Assembly: GCA_028285525.1 (NCBI GenBank) | Contig: JANQOZ010000014.1 | Location: 1-51,363 of the forward strand | Direction: 5' to 3' | DNA length: 51,363 nucleotides | From: Lysobacterales bacterium | GTDB lineage: Bacteria; Pseudomonadota; Gammaproteobacteria; Xanthomonadales; SZUA-38 | Shown: positions 44,035 to 51,363 of the stretch, piece after piece | How positions within the stretch are numbered: the first letter of the stretch is position 1 | Layout of the letters: each line of letters starts with the position of its first letter | Notes under the pieces: model-generated | Told to the model about the DNA's origin: nothing | What the model saw: only the letters and a program-made list of their open reading frames with translations | Database searches by the model: none | Made by a program: the position numbers and the translations under genes

Positions 44035-44080
44035 GCGGGGGCGCAAGATTAACCGAGGCGGTGCTCGGACTCAAGATGGG
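43963..44080. repeat. 118-bp duplication, copy B
   Basis: This is the partner of 43637-43754 with one mismatch. It includes the truncated tRNA and 46 bp of flank, and after its end (44080) the two copies diverge. The flank is where a tRNA promoter would be, so the truncated copy may still be transcribed on the minus strand. Confidence 0.88.
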
Positions 44081-44183
44081 AGCTTCGGACAGTTGGAGCT
44101 TTCGCAACTTAGTCGATTCGCAGACAATGTGTATCGAGCCGTGCCCTCGGCCGCGTCAGGAACCAATTGTGAGGATCGACTGA

Positions 44184-45260
44184 ATGGACGAAACGTTAAG
44201 GTCAGACACTCATACCCAGACTGTCTGGCCGCGAGTCGGAGTCTTTGTGGCCGTGTGTTTTGCATGGTCATGGGGCTTTTGGTTTACCGCTGGACTGCTC
44301 GGCGGAGCGACGGAAGTTTCGTACGCCTACCAGATCTATTTTCTCGGCGCGTTTGGCCCGGGCCTTGGGGGAATTGTTGCCCTACGACTCACTTCGACGG
44401 GATCGAAGCTTGCTGTAGGCGTTCCGGGCTTTGTCGTCGGAGCGACGCTTGCGGTTGTTGCGCTGGCGCTCGCCGCCTTGCGCGGAAGCGGTGGCGGAAC
44501 CACGGTCTCGCTGTCGTTTGCAGACTTATCCCCGTTCAGTGCACCGGTTGGCGCTTTGCTGGCGCTCGCAATCGTGCTCGCGTCCGGCTACGTCTTCGGG
44601 TCCATCGGTTCACCCAATGCGACCGTAGCGAGCTATTTTGCAGGGCTCAAACCAGATCGCCGAACTGTGGTGCTCGCGATTCCAATTCTGCTGTGGTTTC
44701 CCACCCTGGGCATGGTGTCGTACTTGCTCGAGAGCATCGTCGTTGCTGACGCAGCCCCTCCCAGTGCGCTCGACATGCCTTTAACGGAGTTGTTGCGCAC
44801 GTTCGCGATGGGCTTGTTCATCGTCGCTGTCCTGACCGGGGGTAACGAGGAACATGGCTGGCGCGGCGTGTTGCAACCGACGCTCCATCGCGCAGTGAAC
44901 CCCTTGCTGGCGAGCTTTTTCATTCTTTTGCTTTGGGATCTCTGGCACCTGCCTTTGCATGCGACCGGCTTTTACGGTGAGGAGTTCAGCGATCCCTTCC
45001 TTGCATTTGTGCTGCGACTGCCAAACATGGCTCTGCTCACGCTGCTCTTTACGGCGGTCTATAACATGAGCCGGGGGTCGATATTCCTGTGCGTGCTGCT
45101 GCACGCGAGCTATAACGCCAGCGCACGTCTGTTCTTTACTGAGTCAAGCTCGGGCTACGCGATTGTTATGGCACTGCTGGTTGTGGCGGGGCTGGTCTTT
45201 TTCACCAGGATGTGGAGACGCTCATCGGGGTATTCGCCTGACGAACCGCAGGGGCATTAG
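44184..45260 (+). CDS. CPBP-family intramembrane metalloprotease (Abi/CAAX-like)
   Basis: The 358-residue membrane protein has about eight hydrophobic segments. It carries the motifs of the CPBP/Abi family: EEHGWRGVLQP (EExxxR), LLWDLWHLPLH (FxxxH-like), and a late histidine in CVLLHASYNASARLF. These would bind the catalytic metal within the membrane. Related proteins process prenylated or peptide substrates; the target is unknown here. GAGGAT precedes the ATG. It follows the repeat region and converges with the ABC permease gene. Confidence 0.9.
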   Translation: MDETLRSDTHTQTVWPRVGVFVAVCFAWSWGFWFTAGLLGGATEVSYAYQIYFLGAFGPGLGGIVALRLTSTGSKLAVGVPGFVVGATLAVVALALAALRGSGGGTTVSLSFADLSPFSAPVGALLALAIVLASGYVFGSIGSPNATVASYFAGLKPDRRTVVLAIPILLWFPTLGMVSYLLESIVVADAAPPSALDMPLTELLRTFAMGLFIVAVLTGGNEEHGWRGVLQPTLHRAVNPLLASFFILLLWDLWHLPLHATGFYGEEFSDPFLAFVLRLPNMALLTLLFTAVYNMSRGSIFLCVLLHASYNASARLFFTESSSGYAIVMALLVVAGLVFFTRMWRRSSGYSPDEPQGH

Positions 45261-45286
45261 GGTACTCGCTTTATCGTCTGTCCGCC

Positions 45287-46558
45287 TTAGATTCTCACCG
45301 TGAGTCCGTCAGCCAGCGAATTGCGGTAGCCCCGCCAGGCCGGGACCAGAGCGATCAGCATGGCGGCCAGCGTTACGCCGCTGACCACCAGCAGGTCAAA
45401 CATGCCTGGCAGTCCAGGGGACAGGGCGATGCCGAATGTCTCCAGCACCACTTCACGCGAAAGCAGCAGCCCGAGGTGCACCAGGGCGACGCCAGCCAGC
45501 GCCGCGAGCAAAGCCAGGAAAGCGGCCTCGCAGATCAGCAGGGCGAAGATCATGCCGGGTCCTGCGCCAACCGATCTCAGGACCGCCATTTCGCGCCGCC
45601 GCTCGTTCATGCTTGTCAGCAGCGTGGTCAGCAGGCCGAGCAGGCCCGCGACAACCACAAAACCGCTCACTACGAGCAGCGCCGTTTCAGCGGTGCTGAC
45701 AAGGCCCCAGAGCTCCGTCAGAGCCACGCCTGGAATGATGGCTGACAGCGGCTCCCGCCGGTAGTCGTTGATGATGCGCTGAAGGCCGAACAGCGCGGCG
45801 CGCGACTTCATGCCCACAACAAACGCCGTAATGATCTCGGGTTCAATCGTGGCCTCCGCGTGCCCTTCGCCGCCCTCGTCATCATGCTCGTGATCGGCGT
45901 CAGCCACGTCGGCGCCGTGCATGATCTCAATCCCCGCCAGCGTGACGTGCACGGTTTGATCAACCGGGGTTCCGGTCCGCTCCAGGATGCCAGCGACACG
46001 AAACGGGTTGTCGTCGTGCTCGGCAAAGCTCCCGGCGCCGATGCCGTGCGACACCACAATCGGCGTCCCGACCTCGTAGCCGAGCTTTGCCGCGACTTCG
46101 GCACCGATCACGGCGTCACCGTCGTCCGCGAAAAGCGCGCCGTCAGCGAGCTCAAGGCCTCGCCCGCCGCCATAGCGGTAGAAGGTGAAGTAGTTTTCGT
46201 CGGTGCCCAGCACGCGGTAGCCCCGGTGGGAATCCCCAAGCGAGATTGGAAAGGTCCAGGCCACGTCGCTGCGGCTGGAGATCTTCTGGTAGCTGTCCCA
46301 GCTCACCGCGCCGGTCGGGTTTCCGATGCGAAAAATACTGTAGAGCAGCAGATTGATGGAGCCGCTGCGCGCACCCACGATCAGGTCGGCCCCGGAAAGG
46401 GTATTGGTGAAGCTGCTGCGGGCCTCACGCCGCACCTGATTGACCCCGATCAGCAGCGCAACGCTGATCGTGATCGACAGCAGCGTCAGCAGCGCCGTAC
46501 CGCGGCGGTTGCCCAGGCTTTTGAGGGCCAGGGCTGCGGCGAGACCTGGAGCGCTCAC
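45287..46558 (-). CDS. FtsX/MacB-type ABC transporter permease with His/Asp-rich loop
   Basis: The 423-residue protein has an N-terminal membrane helix (LTLLSITISVALLIGVNQV), a large periplasmic domain, and three C-terminal helices (ALLVVSGFVVVAGLLGLLTTLL, then SMNERRREMAVLRSVGAGPGMIF, the typical FtsX motif). Around residues 210-235 the periplasmic part has a metal-binding-looking stretch, MHGADVADADHEHDDEGGEGHAE. It forms a pair with the ATPase gene, overlapping it by four bases. Some FtsX/LolD-like pairs act in zinc uptake (Zrg-like); the histidines hint at that, but no DUF2796 gene is adjacent. Confidence 0.92.
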   Translation of the reverse strand: MSAPGLAAALALKSLGNRRGTALLTLLSITISVALLIGVNQVRREARSSFTNTLSGADLIVGARSGSINLLLYSIFRIGNPTGAVSWDSYQKISSRSDVAWTFPISLGDSHRGYRVLGTDENYFTFYRYGGGRGLELADGALFADDGDAVIGAEVAAKLGYEVGTPIVVSHGIGAGSFAEHDDNPFRVAGILERTGTPVDQTVHVTLAGIEIMHGADVADADHEHDDEGGEGHAEATIEPEIITAFVVGMKSRAALFGLQRIINDYRREPLSAIIPGVALTELWGLVSTAETALLVVSGFVVVAGLLGLLTTLLTSMNERRREMAVLRSVGAGPGMIFALLICEAAFLALLAALAGVALVHLGLLLSREVVLETFGIALSPGLPGMFDLLVVSGVTLAAMLIALVPAWRGYRNSLADGLTVRI

Positions 46559-47286
46559 GACGGCGCCCCGACGGTGTTGAGTTCGGTCAGGGTCGCAGAC
46601 CGGTCGAACAGCGGCGCCAGCGACGCGTCGTGGCTGACAAACAGCACCGCGCTGCCCGCAGCTTTTGACTGCGCCAGCAGCAGCTCAACAAACTGGGTTC
46701 GCGAGTCGGCGTCCAGCGCCGAGGTGGGTTCGTCAGCGACCAGCAGCTCGGGCTCGCCGATGAGTGCTCTGGCGGCGGCGACACGCTGCTGCTGGCCAAC
46801 GCTGAGTTCGGTCACTGGACGGGCGGCGATCGCTGGATCGAGCCCGAGCTGCTTCAGCAGCGTCAGGGCGCGAGCCTCCGGCCCCTGATCCCCGGCGCGC
46901 CCGGCTCGCAGCTTGGAGAAGCGGCAGGGCAGGGTGATGTTTTCCAGCAGCGACAGGTACGGCAGCAGATTAAACATCTGAAAGATAAAGCCCAGGTGCT
47001 GAGCGCGAAAGCGATCGCGGGCTCCCCGACCCATGGCTCCGAGCTCCTGACCGAGCACGCGTACGTGTCCGCTGTCGGGAGCGAGTATGCCGCCGATCAG
47101 ACCGAGCAGCGTGCTTTTTCCGCTGCCGCTCGGGCCCTTGAGAAAGACGGTTTCGCCGGCCGCCACCTGCCACTGCTGGATGGCCAGGACGGGCTCGTTG
47201 GGTCGATAGGAGAACGAAAGGTTCTCCAGCTCGACGGCGGGGTTATGGGAGGGCTGCTCGACAGCGCCCGTGCCTTGTTGCGTCAC
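46555..47286 (-). CDS. LolD/MacB-type ABC transporter ATP-binding protein
   Basis: The 243-residue protein has Walker A GPSGSGKST, signature LSVGQQQRVAAARAL, Walker B LLVADEPTSALD and the switch histidine in FVSHD. LGFIFQMFNLLPYLSLLENI is typical of the LolD/MacB subclass. Start GTG 47286 is the furthest upstream; the true start may be a few codons later. It is the first gene of a two-gene operon with the permease. The substrate is not readable. A 177-bp gap separates it from the divergent dnaX. Confidence 0.94.
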   Translation of the reverse strand: MTQQGTGAVEQPSHNPAVELENLSFSYRPNEPVLAIQQWQVAAGETVFLKGPSGSGKSTLLGLIGGILAPDSGHVRVLGQELGAMGRGARDRFRAQHLGFIFQMFNLLPYLSLLENITLPCRFSKLRAGRAGDQGPEARALTLLKQLGLDPAIAARPVTELSVGQQQRVAAARALIGEPELLVADEPTSALDADSRTQFVELLLAQSKAAGSAVLFVSHDASLAPLFDRSATLTELNTVGAPS

Positions 47287-47463
47287 GTTTGAGCCAATTT
47301 TCTGCGGCGGAACTCAGGTGCTGGGTAGTGTATGAATCCTGGCGACGGATGTCTGCTGCCAATCGGCCCGGTTTGCGGCTGACCGTCGCCGAAAAAACGC
47401 GCCGGCGGTTTGGCCTTTGCGGGGTGAGTTGGCACAATAGGCGCCTTCCTCGACGGGTCCCCC

Positions 47464-49404
47464 ATGACGTATCAGGTACTTGCCCGTAAGTGGCGCCCCA
47501 AAACCTTTGCCGACCTGGTTGGCCAGGACCATGTGGTCCGGGCCCTGGTCAACGCGCTGGATCAGGACCGGGTCCACCACGCGTTTTTGTTCACCGGTAC
47601 CCGCGGCGTGGGCAAAACCACTGTGGCGAGGATCTTCGCCCGAGCGCTGAACTGCGAAGAGGGGGTCAGCTCTCAGCCCTGTGGAGTTTGCCGGGCGTGC
47701 GTAGACATACTCGAAGGCCGATTTCTCGATCTGATTGAGGTCGATGCGGCCTCACGGACCAAGGTTGAGGACACCCGTGAGCTGCTGGAAAACGTCCAGT
47801 ACGCGCCCACCAGCGGCCGCTTTAAGGTGTATCTGATCGACGAGGTCCACATGCTGTCGACCTCCAGCTTCAACGCGCTGCTCAAAACGCTTGAGGAGCC
47901 GCCGCCGCAGGTGAAGTTCCTGTTCGCCACCACCGATCCACAGAAGCTTCCCGTGACCGTTCTTTCTCGGTGCCTTCAGTTCAATCTGAAGCGCATCTCG
48001 CAGGCGCAGATCGAGGCTTACCTTGCCTCGATCACCGAGCAGGAGACGTTTGAAGCCGAGCCCGATGCGCTGAAGCTGCTGGCCAACGCGGCGGATGGGA
48101 GCATGCGGGACGCGCTCAGCCTGCTGGATCAGGCCGTGGCCTACGGTGGCGGCCAGGCCCGGGCTGATGACGTTCGCGCGATGCTGGGGACGGTGCAGGC
48201 CCGTCAGCTGGAGCAGCTGCTGACCGCGCTATGTAACGCGGACGGTTCAGCGCTCTGGGAAGCGGCGCAGGAGATGGTCAGCCATTCCCCCGACTTCAGC
48301 CGGGTGCTGGGCGAAATTGCGCAGATTCTCCATCGGGCGGCGCTGGTGCAGGTCATGCCGTCGGTAGACGACCCCGATCCGATTGTGCAGGCGGTGGCCA
48401 GGGCGCTGACTCCCGAAGACCTTCAGCTGTATTACGACATCTGCCTTCGGGGCCGACGCGATCTGGATCTGGCGCCTGATCATCGCTGCGGCTTCGAGAT
48501 GGCACTGCTTCGAATTCTGGCGTTCACGCCGATGGCCGACGGCCCTGCCGCCGGCGGCGGTGAACAGGCGGGCGGCGTTGCCACGCCGCGCAGCGAAAAG
48601 CCGCAGGTTTCGGCGGCTCCGGCCGGCCAGACGGGTGGTTCAGCGGGTCCAGCGGCGGCGCCCCCGCCTGCCTCTACGACGGGAACCGACGCTGCGCGGG
48701 CTGAGGCGCGTCGCCTGGCGGCGGCCATACCGTCGGGTTCTGGGCCTCAGCCCGCGCCGAAAACGCCCCCTCCGCAAAGCCAGCCTGCGATGCCGGCCGA
48801 GCGAGCGCCAGCCGCTGAGGCGGCTCCAGAACCGGCCGATCCTCCAGGCGCTGCCCCGTCTCCCATAGCGGAAAATACGGCCGCGCCGCCCGCCATGCCC
48901 ACCGCTCAGGCCGACGAGCCCCCCCGGGGCGAGCCGCCGCCGCCACCGCCGCTGGAGACAAAGGCACTCGAAGCGGCAACCGCAGAGCCAGCTGACGACG
49001 ACGGCCCCGCGTCACCCGTGCCGCCAGCTTCGTGGGACGGCATTATCGAAAGCCTCAAGCTGAAGGGCACGGCGGGCGTACTCGCTCGCAACAGCGTGCT
49101 CAAACGGCAGGGTGAGGGACGCTACCTGCTGACGCTGGATCAGAAAATGGAGCACCTCCATACTCCGCAGGCGGAGAGCCGTATCCGGGAAGGGCTGGCG
49201 CGCTATTTTGGCCGCGACATGAAGCTGACGCTGGCGCGAGCAGACGTCAGCGACGAGACGCCCGCGCAGCGCGAGACCGAGGCAAACCATCAGCGGCAGC
49301 GCGACGCAGAAGCAGCCATCGCCGAGGACCCGCTGGTGAAATCACTGCAGCAGCAGATGGGCGCTGAAATTATCCCCGGGTCGGTGCGGCCGCGGAGCGG
49401 GTAG
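47464..49404 (+). CDS. dnaX: DNA polymerase III subunits gamma/tau
   Basis: The 646-residue protein is a clamp-loader ATPase. It has [25 protein letters not shown], Walker A in [17 protein letters not shown], a zinc-binding group ([16 protein letters not shown]), Walker B in [10 protein letters not shown], the SRC motif in VLSRCLQF, a proline/alanine-rich linker (about 360-540) and a C-terminal tau-specific domain. It loads the beta clamp and couples the polymerase to the helicase. No E. coli-type A AAA AAG slippery site is visible in the frame, so a separate short gamma form is not predicted from sequence. Confidence 0.98.
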   Translation: MTYQVLARKWRPKTFADLVGQDHVVRALVNALDQDRVHHAFLFTGTRGVGKTTVARIFARALNCEEGVSSQPCGVCRACVDILEGRFLDLIEVDAASRTKVEDTRELLENVQYAPTSGRFKVYLIDEVHMLSTSSFNALLKTLEEPPPQVKFLFATTDPQKLPVTVLSRCLQFNLKRISQAQIEAYLASITEQETFEAEPDALKLLANAADGSMRDALSLLDQAVAYGGGQARADDVRAMLGTVQARQLEQLLTALCNADGSALWEAAQEMVSHSPDFSRVLGEIAQILHRAALVQVMPSVDDPDPIVQAVARALTPEDLQLYYDICLRGRRDLDLAPDHRCGFEMALLRILAFTPMADGPAAGGGEQAGGVATPRSEKPQVSAAPAGQTGGSAGPAAAPPPASTTGTDAARAEARRLAAAIPSGSGPQPAPKTPPPQSQPAMPAERAPAAEAAPEPADPPGAAPSPIAENTAAPPAMPTAQADEPPRGEPPPPPPLETKALEAATAEPADDDGPASPVPPASWDGIIESLKLKGTAGVLARNSVLKRQGEGRYLLTLDQKMEHLHTPQAESRIREGLARYFGRDMKLTLARADVSDETPAQRETEANHQRQRDAEAAIAEDPLVKSLQQQMGAEIIPGSVRPRSG

Positions 49405-49483
49405 CCGCAGCGATCAGCGAAGCCTTCACGCGCCTGAGGTAAAATACGGCATCGTTATCACTCGCGTACGGCGAGGAGAAACC

Positions 49484-49807
49484 ATGAAAGGACCACTTGC
49501 GGGACTGCTTCAGCAGGCCCAGAAGATGAAAGAGGATATGGAGCGCTCGCAAGAGGCGCTCGCGCAGCAGGAAGTCACCGGCGGGTCCGGTGGCGGGCTT
49601 GTGGAAGTGGTGATGACCGGTCGCCACGAGGTGCGCCGGGTCCGGATTGACCCCAGCCTGCTAAAAGACGACGCTGACATGCTGGAAGATCTGGTGGCGG
49701 CGGCCGTCAATGACGCCACCAACAAAGTGGCTGCGATGCAGAAAGAGCAGATGGGTGAACTCGCTGGCGGGCTGAATCTGCCGCCCGGCTTCAAGCTGCC
49801 TTTCTGA
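49484..49807 (+). CDS. YbaB/EbfC family nucleoid-associated protein
   Basis: The 107-residue protein matches YbaB/Ebf[43 protein letters not shown], then [26 protein letters not shown]. Family members form dimers that bind DNA, and the gene sits between dnaX and recR as in many bacteria. GAGGAG precedes ATG 49484. The predicted length is normal. Confidence 0.97.
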   Translation: MKGPLAGLLQQAQKMKEDMERSQEALAQQEVTGGSGGGLVEVVMTGRHEVRRVRIDPSLLKDDADMLEDLVAAAVNDATNKVAAMQKEQMGELAGGLNLPPGFKLPF

Positions 49808-49817
49808 GCGAGGACCC

Positions 49818-50420
49818 ATGTCGCAAAGCGCCTTGCTCAACCAGCTTGTCGACGCCCTGCGCTGCCTGCCGGGTGTCGGGCCGAAAAGCGCGCAGCGCAT
49901 GGCCTTCCATGTGCTGGAAAACGACCGTGAGGGTGCGCTCAGGCTCGCCTCGACGCTGGAGGACGCCGTCTCACGAATCGGGCGCTGTCAGCGGTGCCGG
50001 ACCTTCTCCGAATCGCCCCTGTGCCAGACCTGCAGCGATCCTAACCGCGATCAGACCACGATCTGTGTCGTCGAGTCGCCGATCGACGTTGCCGCCGTAG
50101 AGCAGGCGACCGGCTTTCGCGGGACCTACTTTGTGCTGATGGGCCGCCTTTCTCCGCTCGACGGTATCGGGCCGGAAGAGCTGGCGCTGGACCAGCTCAC
50201 CGCGCGGCTGAAGGCCGAGCCGGTCAAGGAGCTGATCATTGCCACCAACCTGAGCGTTGAAGGTGAGGCAACGGCGCAATACCTGAGCCAGCTGGCGCGA
50301 AGCTGCGGCGTCAGCGCCAGCCGAATCGCTCACGGGGTGCCGCTCGGTGGAGAGCTGGAATACACCGACGCGTCCACGCTGGCCCACGCGTTCGCCGGCC
50401 GTCGGGTGGTTGAACACTAA
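49818..50420 (+). CDS. recR: recombination protein RecR
   Basis: The 200-residue protein has the N-terminal helix-hairpin-helix ([24 protein letters not shown]), the four-cysteine zinc finger ([16 protein letters not shown]), and a Toprim domain with the acidic residues ([13 protein letters not shown] and [13 protein letters not shown]). It works with RecF and RecO to load RecA at gaps. It lies ten bases after YbaB, in the conserved dnaX-YbaB-recR order. Confidence 0.98.
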   Translation: MSQSALLNQLVDALRCLPGVGPKSAQRMAFHVLENDREGALRLASTLEDAVSRIGRCQRCRTFSESPLCQTCSDPNRDQTTICVVESPIDVAAVEQATGFRGTYFVLMGRLSPLDGIGPEELALDQLTARLKAEPVKELIIATNLSVEGEATAQYLSQLARSCGVSASRIAHGVPLGGELEYTDASTLAHAFAGRRVVEH

Positions 50421-50440
50421 GCCTTAAGGAAAAGACTTCG

Positions 50441-50785
50441 ATGTCTGAGACGCTGTTTATCGACATTATCGAGCGCCGTATCCCGGCCGACATCGTCTAC
50501 GAGACGGAAACGGTGCTAGGTTTCCGGGACATTAATCCGCAGGCGCCCCATCACGTCCTATTTATTCCGAAGCAGAAGATTCGAACCATCAATGACGTCA
50601 CCGCGGACAACGCGGCTACCGTCGGCGAACTGTTCATCGCCGCGGCGTCCTACGCGAAGGGAATTGGTGTCGCAGACGACGGCTATCGGGTTGTTATGAA
50701 CTGCAACGAGGCGGCGGGCCAAACGGTTTTCCACATACACCTGCATTTTCTGGCGGGTCGCAACCTGAGCTGGCCTCCGGGCTGA
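50441..50785 (+). CDS. HIT family (HINT-like) nucleotide hydrolase/binding protein
   Basis: The 114-residue protein has the triple-histidine motif as QTVFHIHLHFLAG (HxHxH), plus the family start FIDIIERRIPADIVYET and the substrate-loop phrase FRDINPQAPHHVLFIPK. It matches the short HINT branch, which cleaves AMP-linked phosphoramidates in the cytoplasm. TAAGGAAAAG precedes ATG 50441. It continues the dnaX-recR direction and may be in the same transcript. Confidence 0.96.
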   Translation: MSETLFIDIIERRIPADIVYETETVLGFRDINPQAPHHVLFIPKQKIRTINDVTADNAATVGELFIAAASYAKGIGVADDGYRVVMNCNEAAGQTVFHIHLHFLAGRNLSWPPG

Positions 50786-50799
50786 GCGGGAGTGAGTTC

Positions 50800-51285
50800 A
50801 TGAAATATCCACTGGGTGGCCGGCTGTTGCCGGTGCTGTTGGCATCGACTGTATCGATCGTAGCCTGCTCGGGCGCGGGCGATTCGGGTACGGCCGACGA
50901 GAATGCCGCAAAGACGGAGTCCAAGCCGGCGACGAGTACCGGGAAGACGCTTACGGTCGATCAGGGTCGCTGGGTGGTGACGCGGGTCGGCGGCAAGGCG
51001 CTAGGCGACGGCAGCAGCGGGTGGCTTGAGGTTGACCTGGCCGGGAAGCGCATCACCGGCAACGCGGGATGCAACAATTTCTTCGCGAGTTTCGAAGGGT
51101 CGGCCGATTCGATGACTATGGGCCCGGTGGGCGGGACCAAGAAAATGTGTCCCGGCGAGGCGATGGTCCTGGAGACAGCCGTTTACGCCGTGCTGGCCGG
51201 TGTTTCCCGAATGTACGTCGACGGAGAGGGGCAGCTCGTGCTGGAGGGCAAAGCCGGCAACATCACGGCGAGCGCGGCAGAGTAG
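50800..51285 (+). CDS. META-domain (HslJ-like) lipoprotein
   Basis: The 161-residue protein has a lipoprotein signal peptide with the lipobox VACSG (cysteine near residue 23), then a polar linker rich in E, K, T and S. The META/HslJ domain follows: GRWVVTRVGGKAL, KRITGNAGCNNFFASFE and TKKMCPGEAMVLE, matching the GCNxF and KMCP signatures. Related proteins are linked to heat or novobiocin stress. Its acceptor membrane is not clear. GAGTGAG precedes the ATG, 14 bp after the HIT gene. Confidence 0.94.
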   Translation: MKYPLGGRLLPVLLASTVSIVACSGAGDSGTADENAAKTESKPATSTGKTLTVDQGRWVVTRVGGKALGDGSSGWLEVDLAGKRITGNAGCNNFFASFEGSADSMTMGPVGGTKKMCPGEAMVLETAVYAVLAGVSRMYVDGEGQLVLEGKAGNITASAAE

Positions 51286-51292
51286 GGTATTG

Positions 51293-51318
51293 CCCCGGAC
51301 GGCGAGTGCCGCCCGGGG
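51293..51318. other. strong hairpin after the META-domain gene
   Basis: CCCCGGACGGC-GAGT-GCCGCCCGGGG forms an 11-bp stem with one A-C mismatch and a GAGT loop. It is close to the stop of the lipoprotein gene but lacks a following T run on either strand, so it is either a Rho-type or processing hairpin rather than a proven intrinsic terminator. Confidence 0.5.
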
Positions 51319-51327
51319 AAGAGGAAA

Positions 51328-51363
51328 ATGCTACTGGACGGCTCGCAGGCGCGGGCCTTCGTC
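51328..51363 (+). CDS. start of the next gene, cut by the window edge
   Basis: An ATG at 51328 follows GAAGAGGAAA at good spacing and reads MLLDGSQARAFV to the last base with no stop. Only 12 codons are visible, so the product cannot be named. Confidence 0.4.
   Translation, partial: MLLDGSQARAFV

Noticed and set aside
43619-44080. tRNA-Ser acting as an attachment site of an integrated element.
   Set aside because: Integrases usually duplicate the tRNA 3' end. Here the duplicated part is the 5' half and flank, the interval is only 326 bp, and no integrase gene is present.
47287-47463. Possible signal recognition particle RNA gene before dnaX, its location in some gammaproteobacteria.
   Set aside because: The conserved core (GGAAGCAGCC-like) is absent on both strands in this gap.
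47464-49404. Programmed frameshift producing a short gamma form of DnaX.
   Set aside because: No A AAA AAG heptamer or similar slippery run is seen in the coding frame.
1-51363. CRISPR arrays, insertion sequences and prophage genes.
   Set aside because: No regularly spaced repeats with unique spacers and no transposase, integrase or phage structural proteins were found on either strand.

Overview
The window is GC-rich, densely coded DNA of a Gram-negative proteobacterium, most likely a gammaproteobacterium. Support: a TonB-dependent receptor, several Tat- and Sec-exported proteins, a lipoprotein, the run dnaX / YbaB / recR, and a large secreted protein ending in a short FxxGxE-like tail of the kind I recall from Xanthomonadales-type secreted proteins. 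No phage, transposase or CRISPR array is visible. About 46 complete protein genes, one tRNA gene, one truncated tRNA copy and the first codons of a further gene can be supported.

Layout. 1-4.1 kb: a P-loop protein, a GNAT acetyltransferase, a PucC-like (chlorophyll-type) MFS transporter and a methyltransferase, closed by a two-way terminator. 4.2-8.6 kb: a TonB receptor behind two palindromic sites, and a Tat-exported vanadium haloperoxidase. 8.9-13.5 kb: a monohaem cytochrome c, a dimethylargininase, and a quinol-linked electron-transfer operon (tetrahaem cytochrome, four-cluster Fe-S protein, NrfD-type membrane subunit). 13.5-26.8 kb: an oligopeptidase B-like peptidase, an SDR-DUF2867 protein with an unrecognised partner, a hybrid histidine kinase, an AtoE-type fatty acid carrier, a LysR / AhpD / beta-hydroxyacid dehydrogenase redox group, an exported D-2-hydroxyacid dehydrogenase-like protein and DUF2797.

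26.7-33.6 kb: a complete group 3b-type [NiFe] hydrogenase operon (beta, cyclic-nucleotide-binding protein, gamma, small, large, protease), whose divergent neighbour is a FixJ-type response regulator. Next to that lies a BciA-type divinyl chlorophyllide 8-vinyl reductase. BciA plus the PucC-like carrier suggest that the organism, or its recent ancestor, makes bacteriochlorophyll, although no bch, puf or puh gene lies in the window.

33.7-43.6 kb is the most unusual part. It is a block of predicted exported proteins: a 1286-residue beta-propeller protein with two caspase-like domains (one intact, one with both catalytic residues replaced), a CpcT/CpeT-like protein, three Tat-exported DUF1838 paralogues, a beta-lactamase-fold protein that has lost its SxxK and YxN residues, and an exported alpha/beta hydrolase. 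43.6-44.1 kb holds tRNA-Ser(GGA) with a 118-bp partial duplication and an 84-bp-period tandem repeat. 44.2-51.3 kb is conserved housekeeping: a CPBP protease, a MacB/LolD-type ABC transporter with a His/Asp-rich loop, dnaX, YbaB, recR, a HIT protein and a META-domain lipoprotein.

All identifications come from reading motifs and protein sequence by eye. No database search was run.
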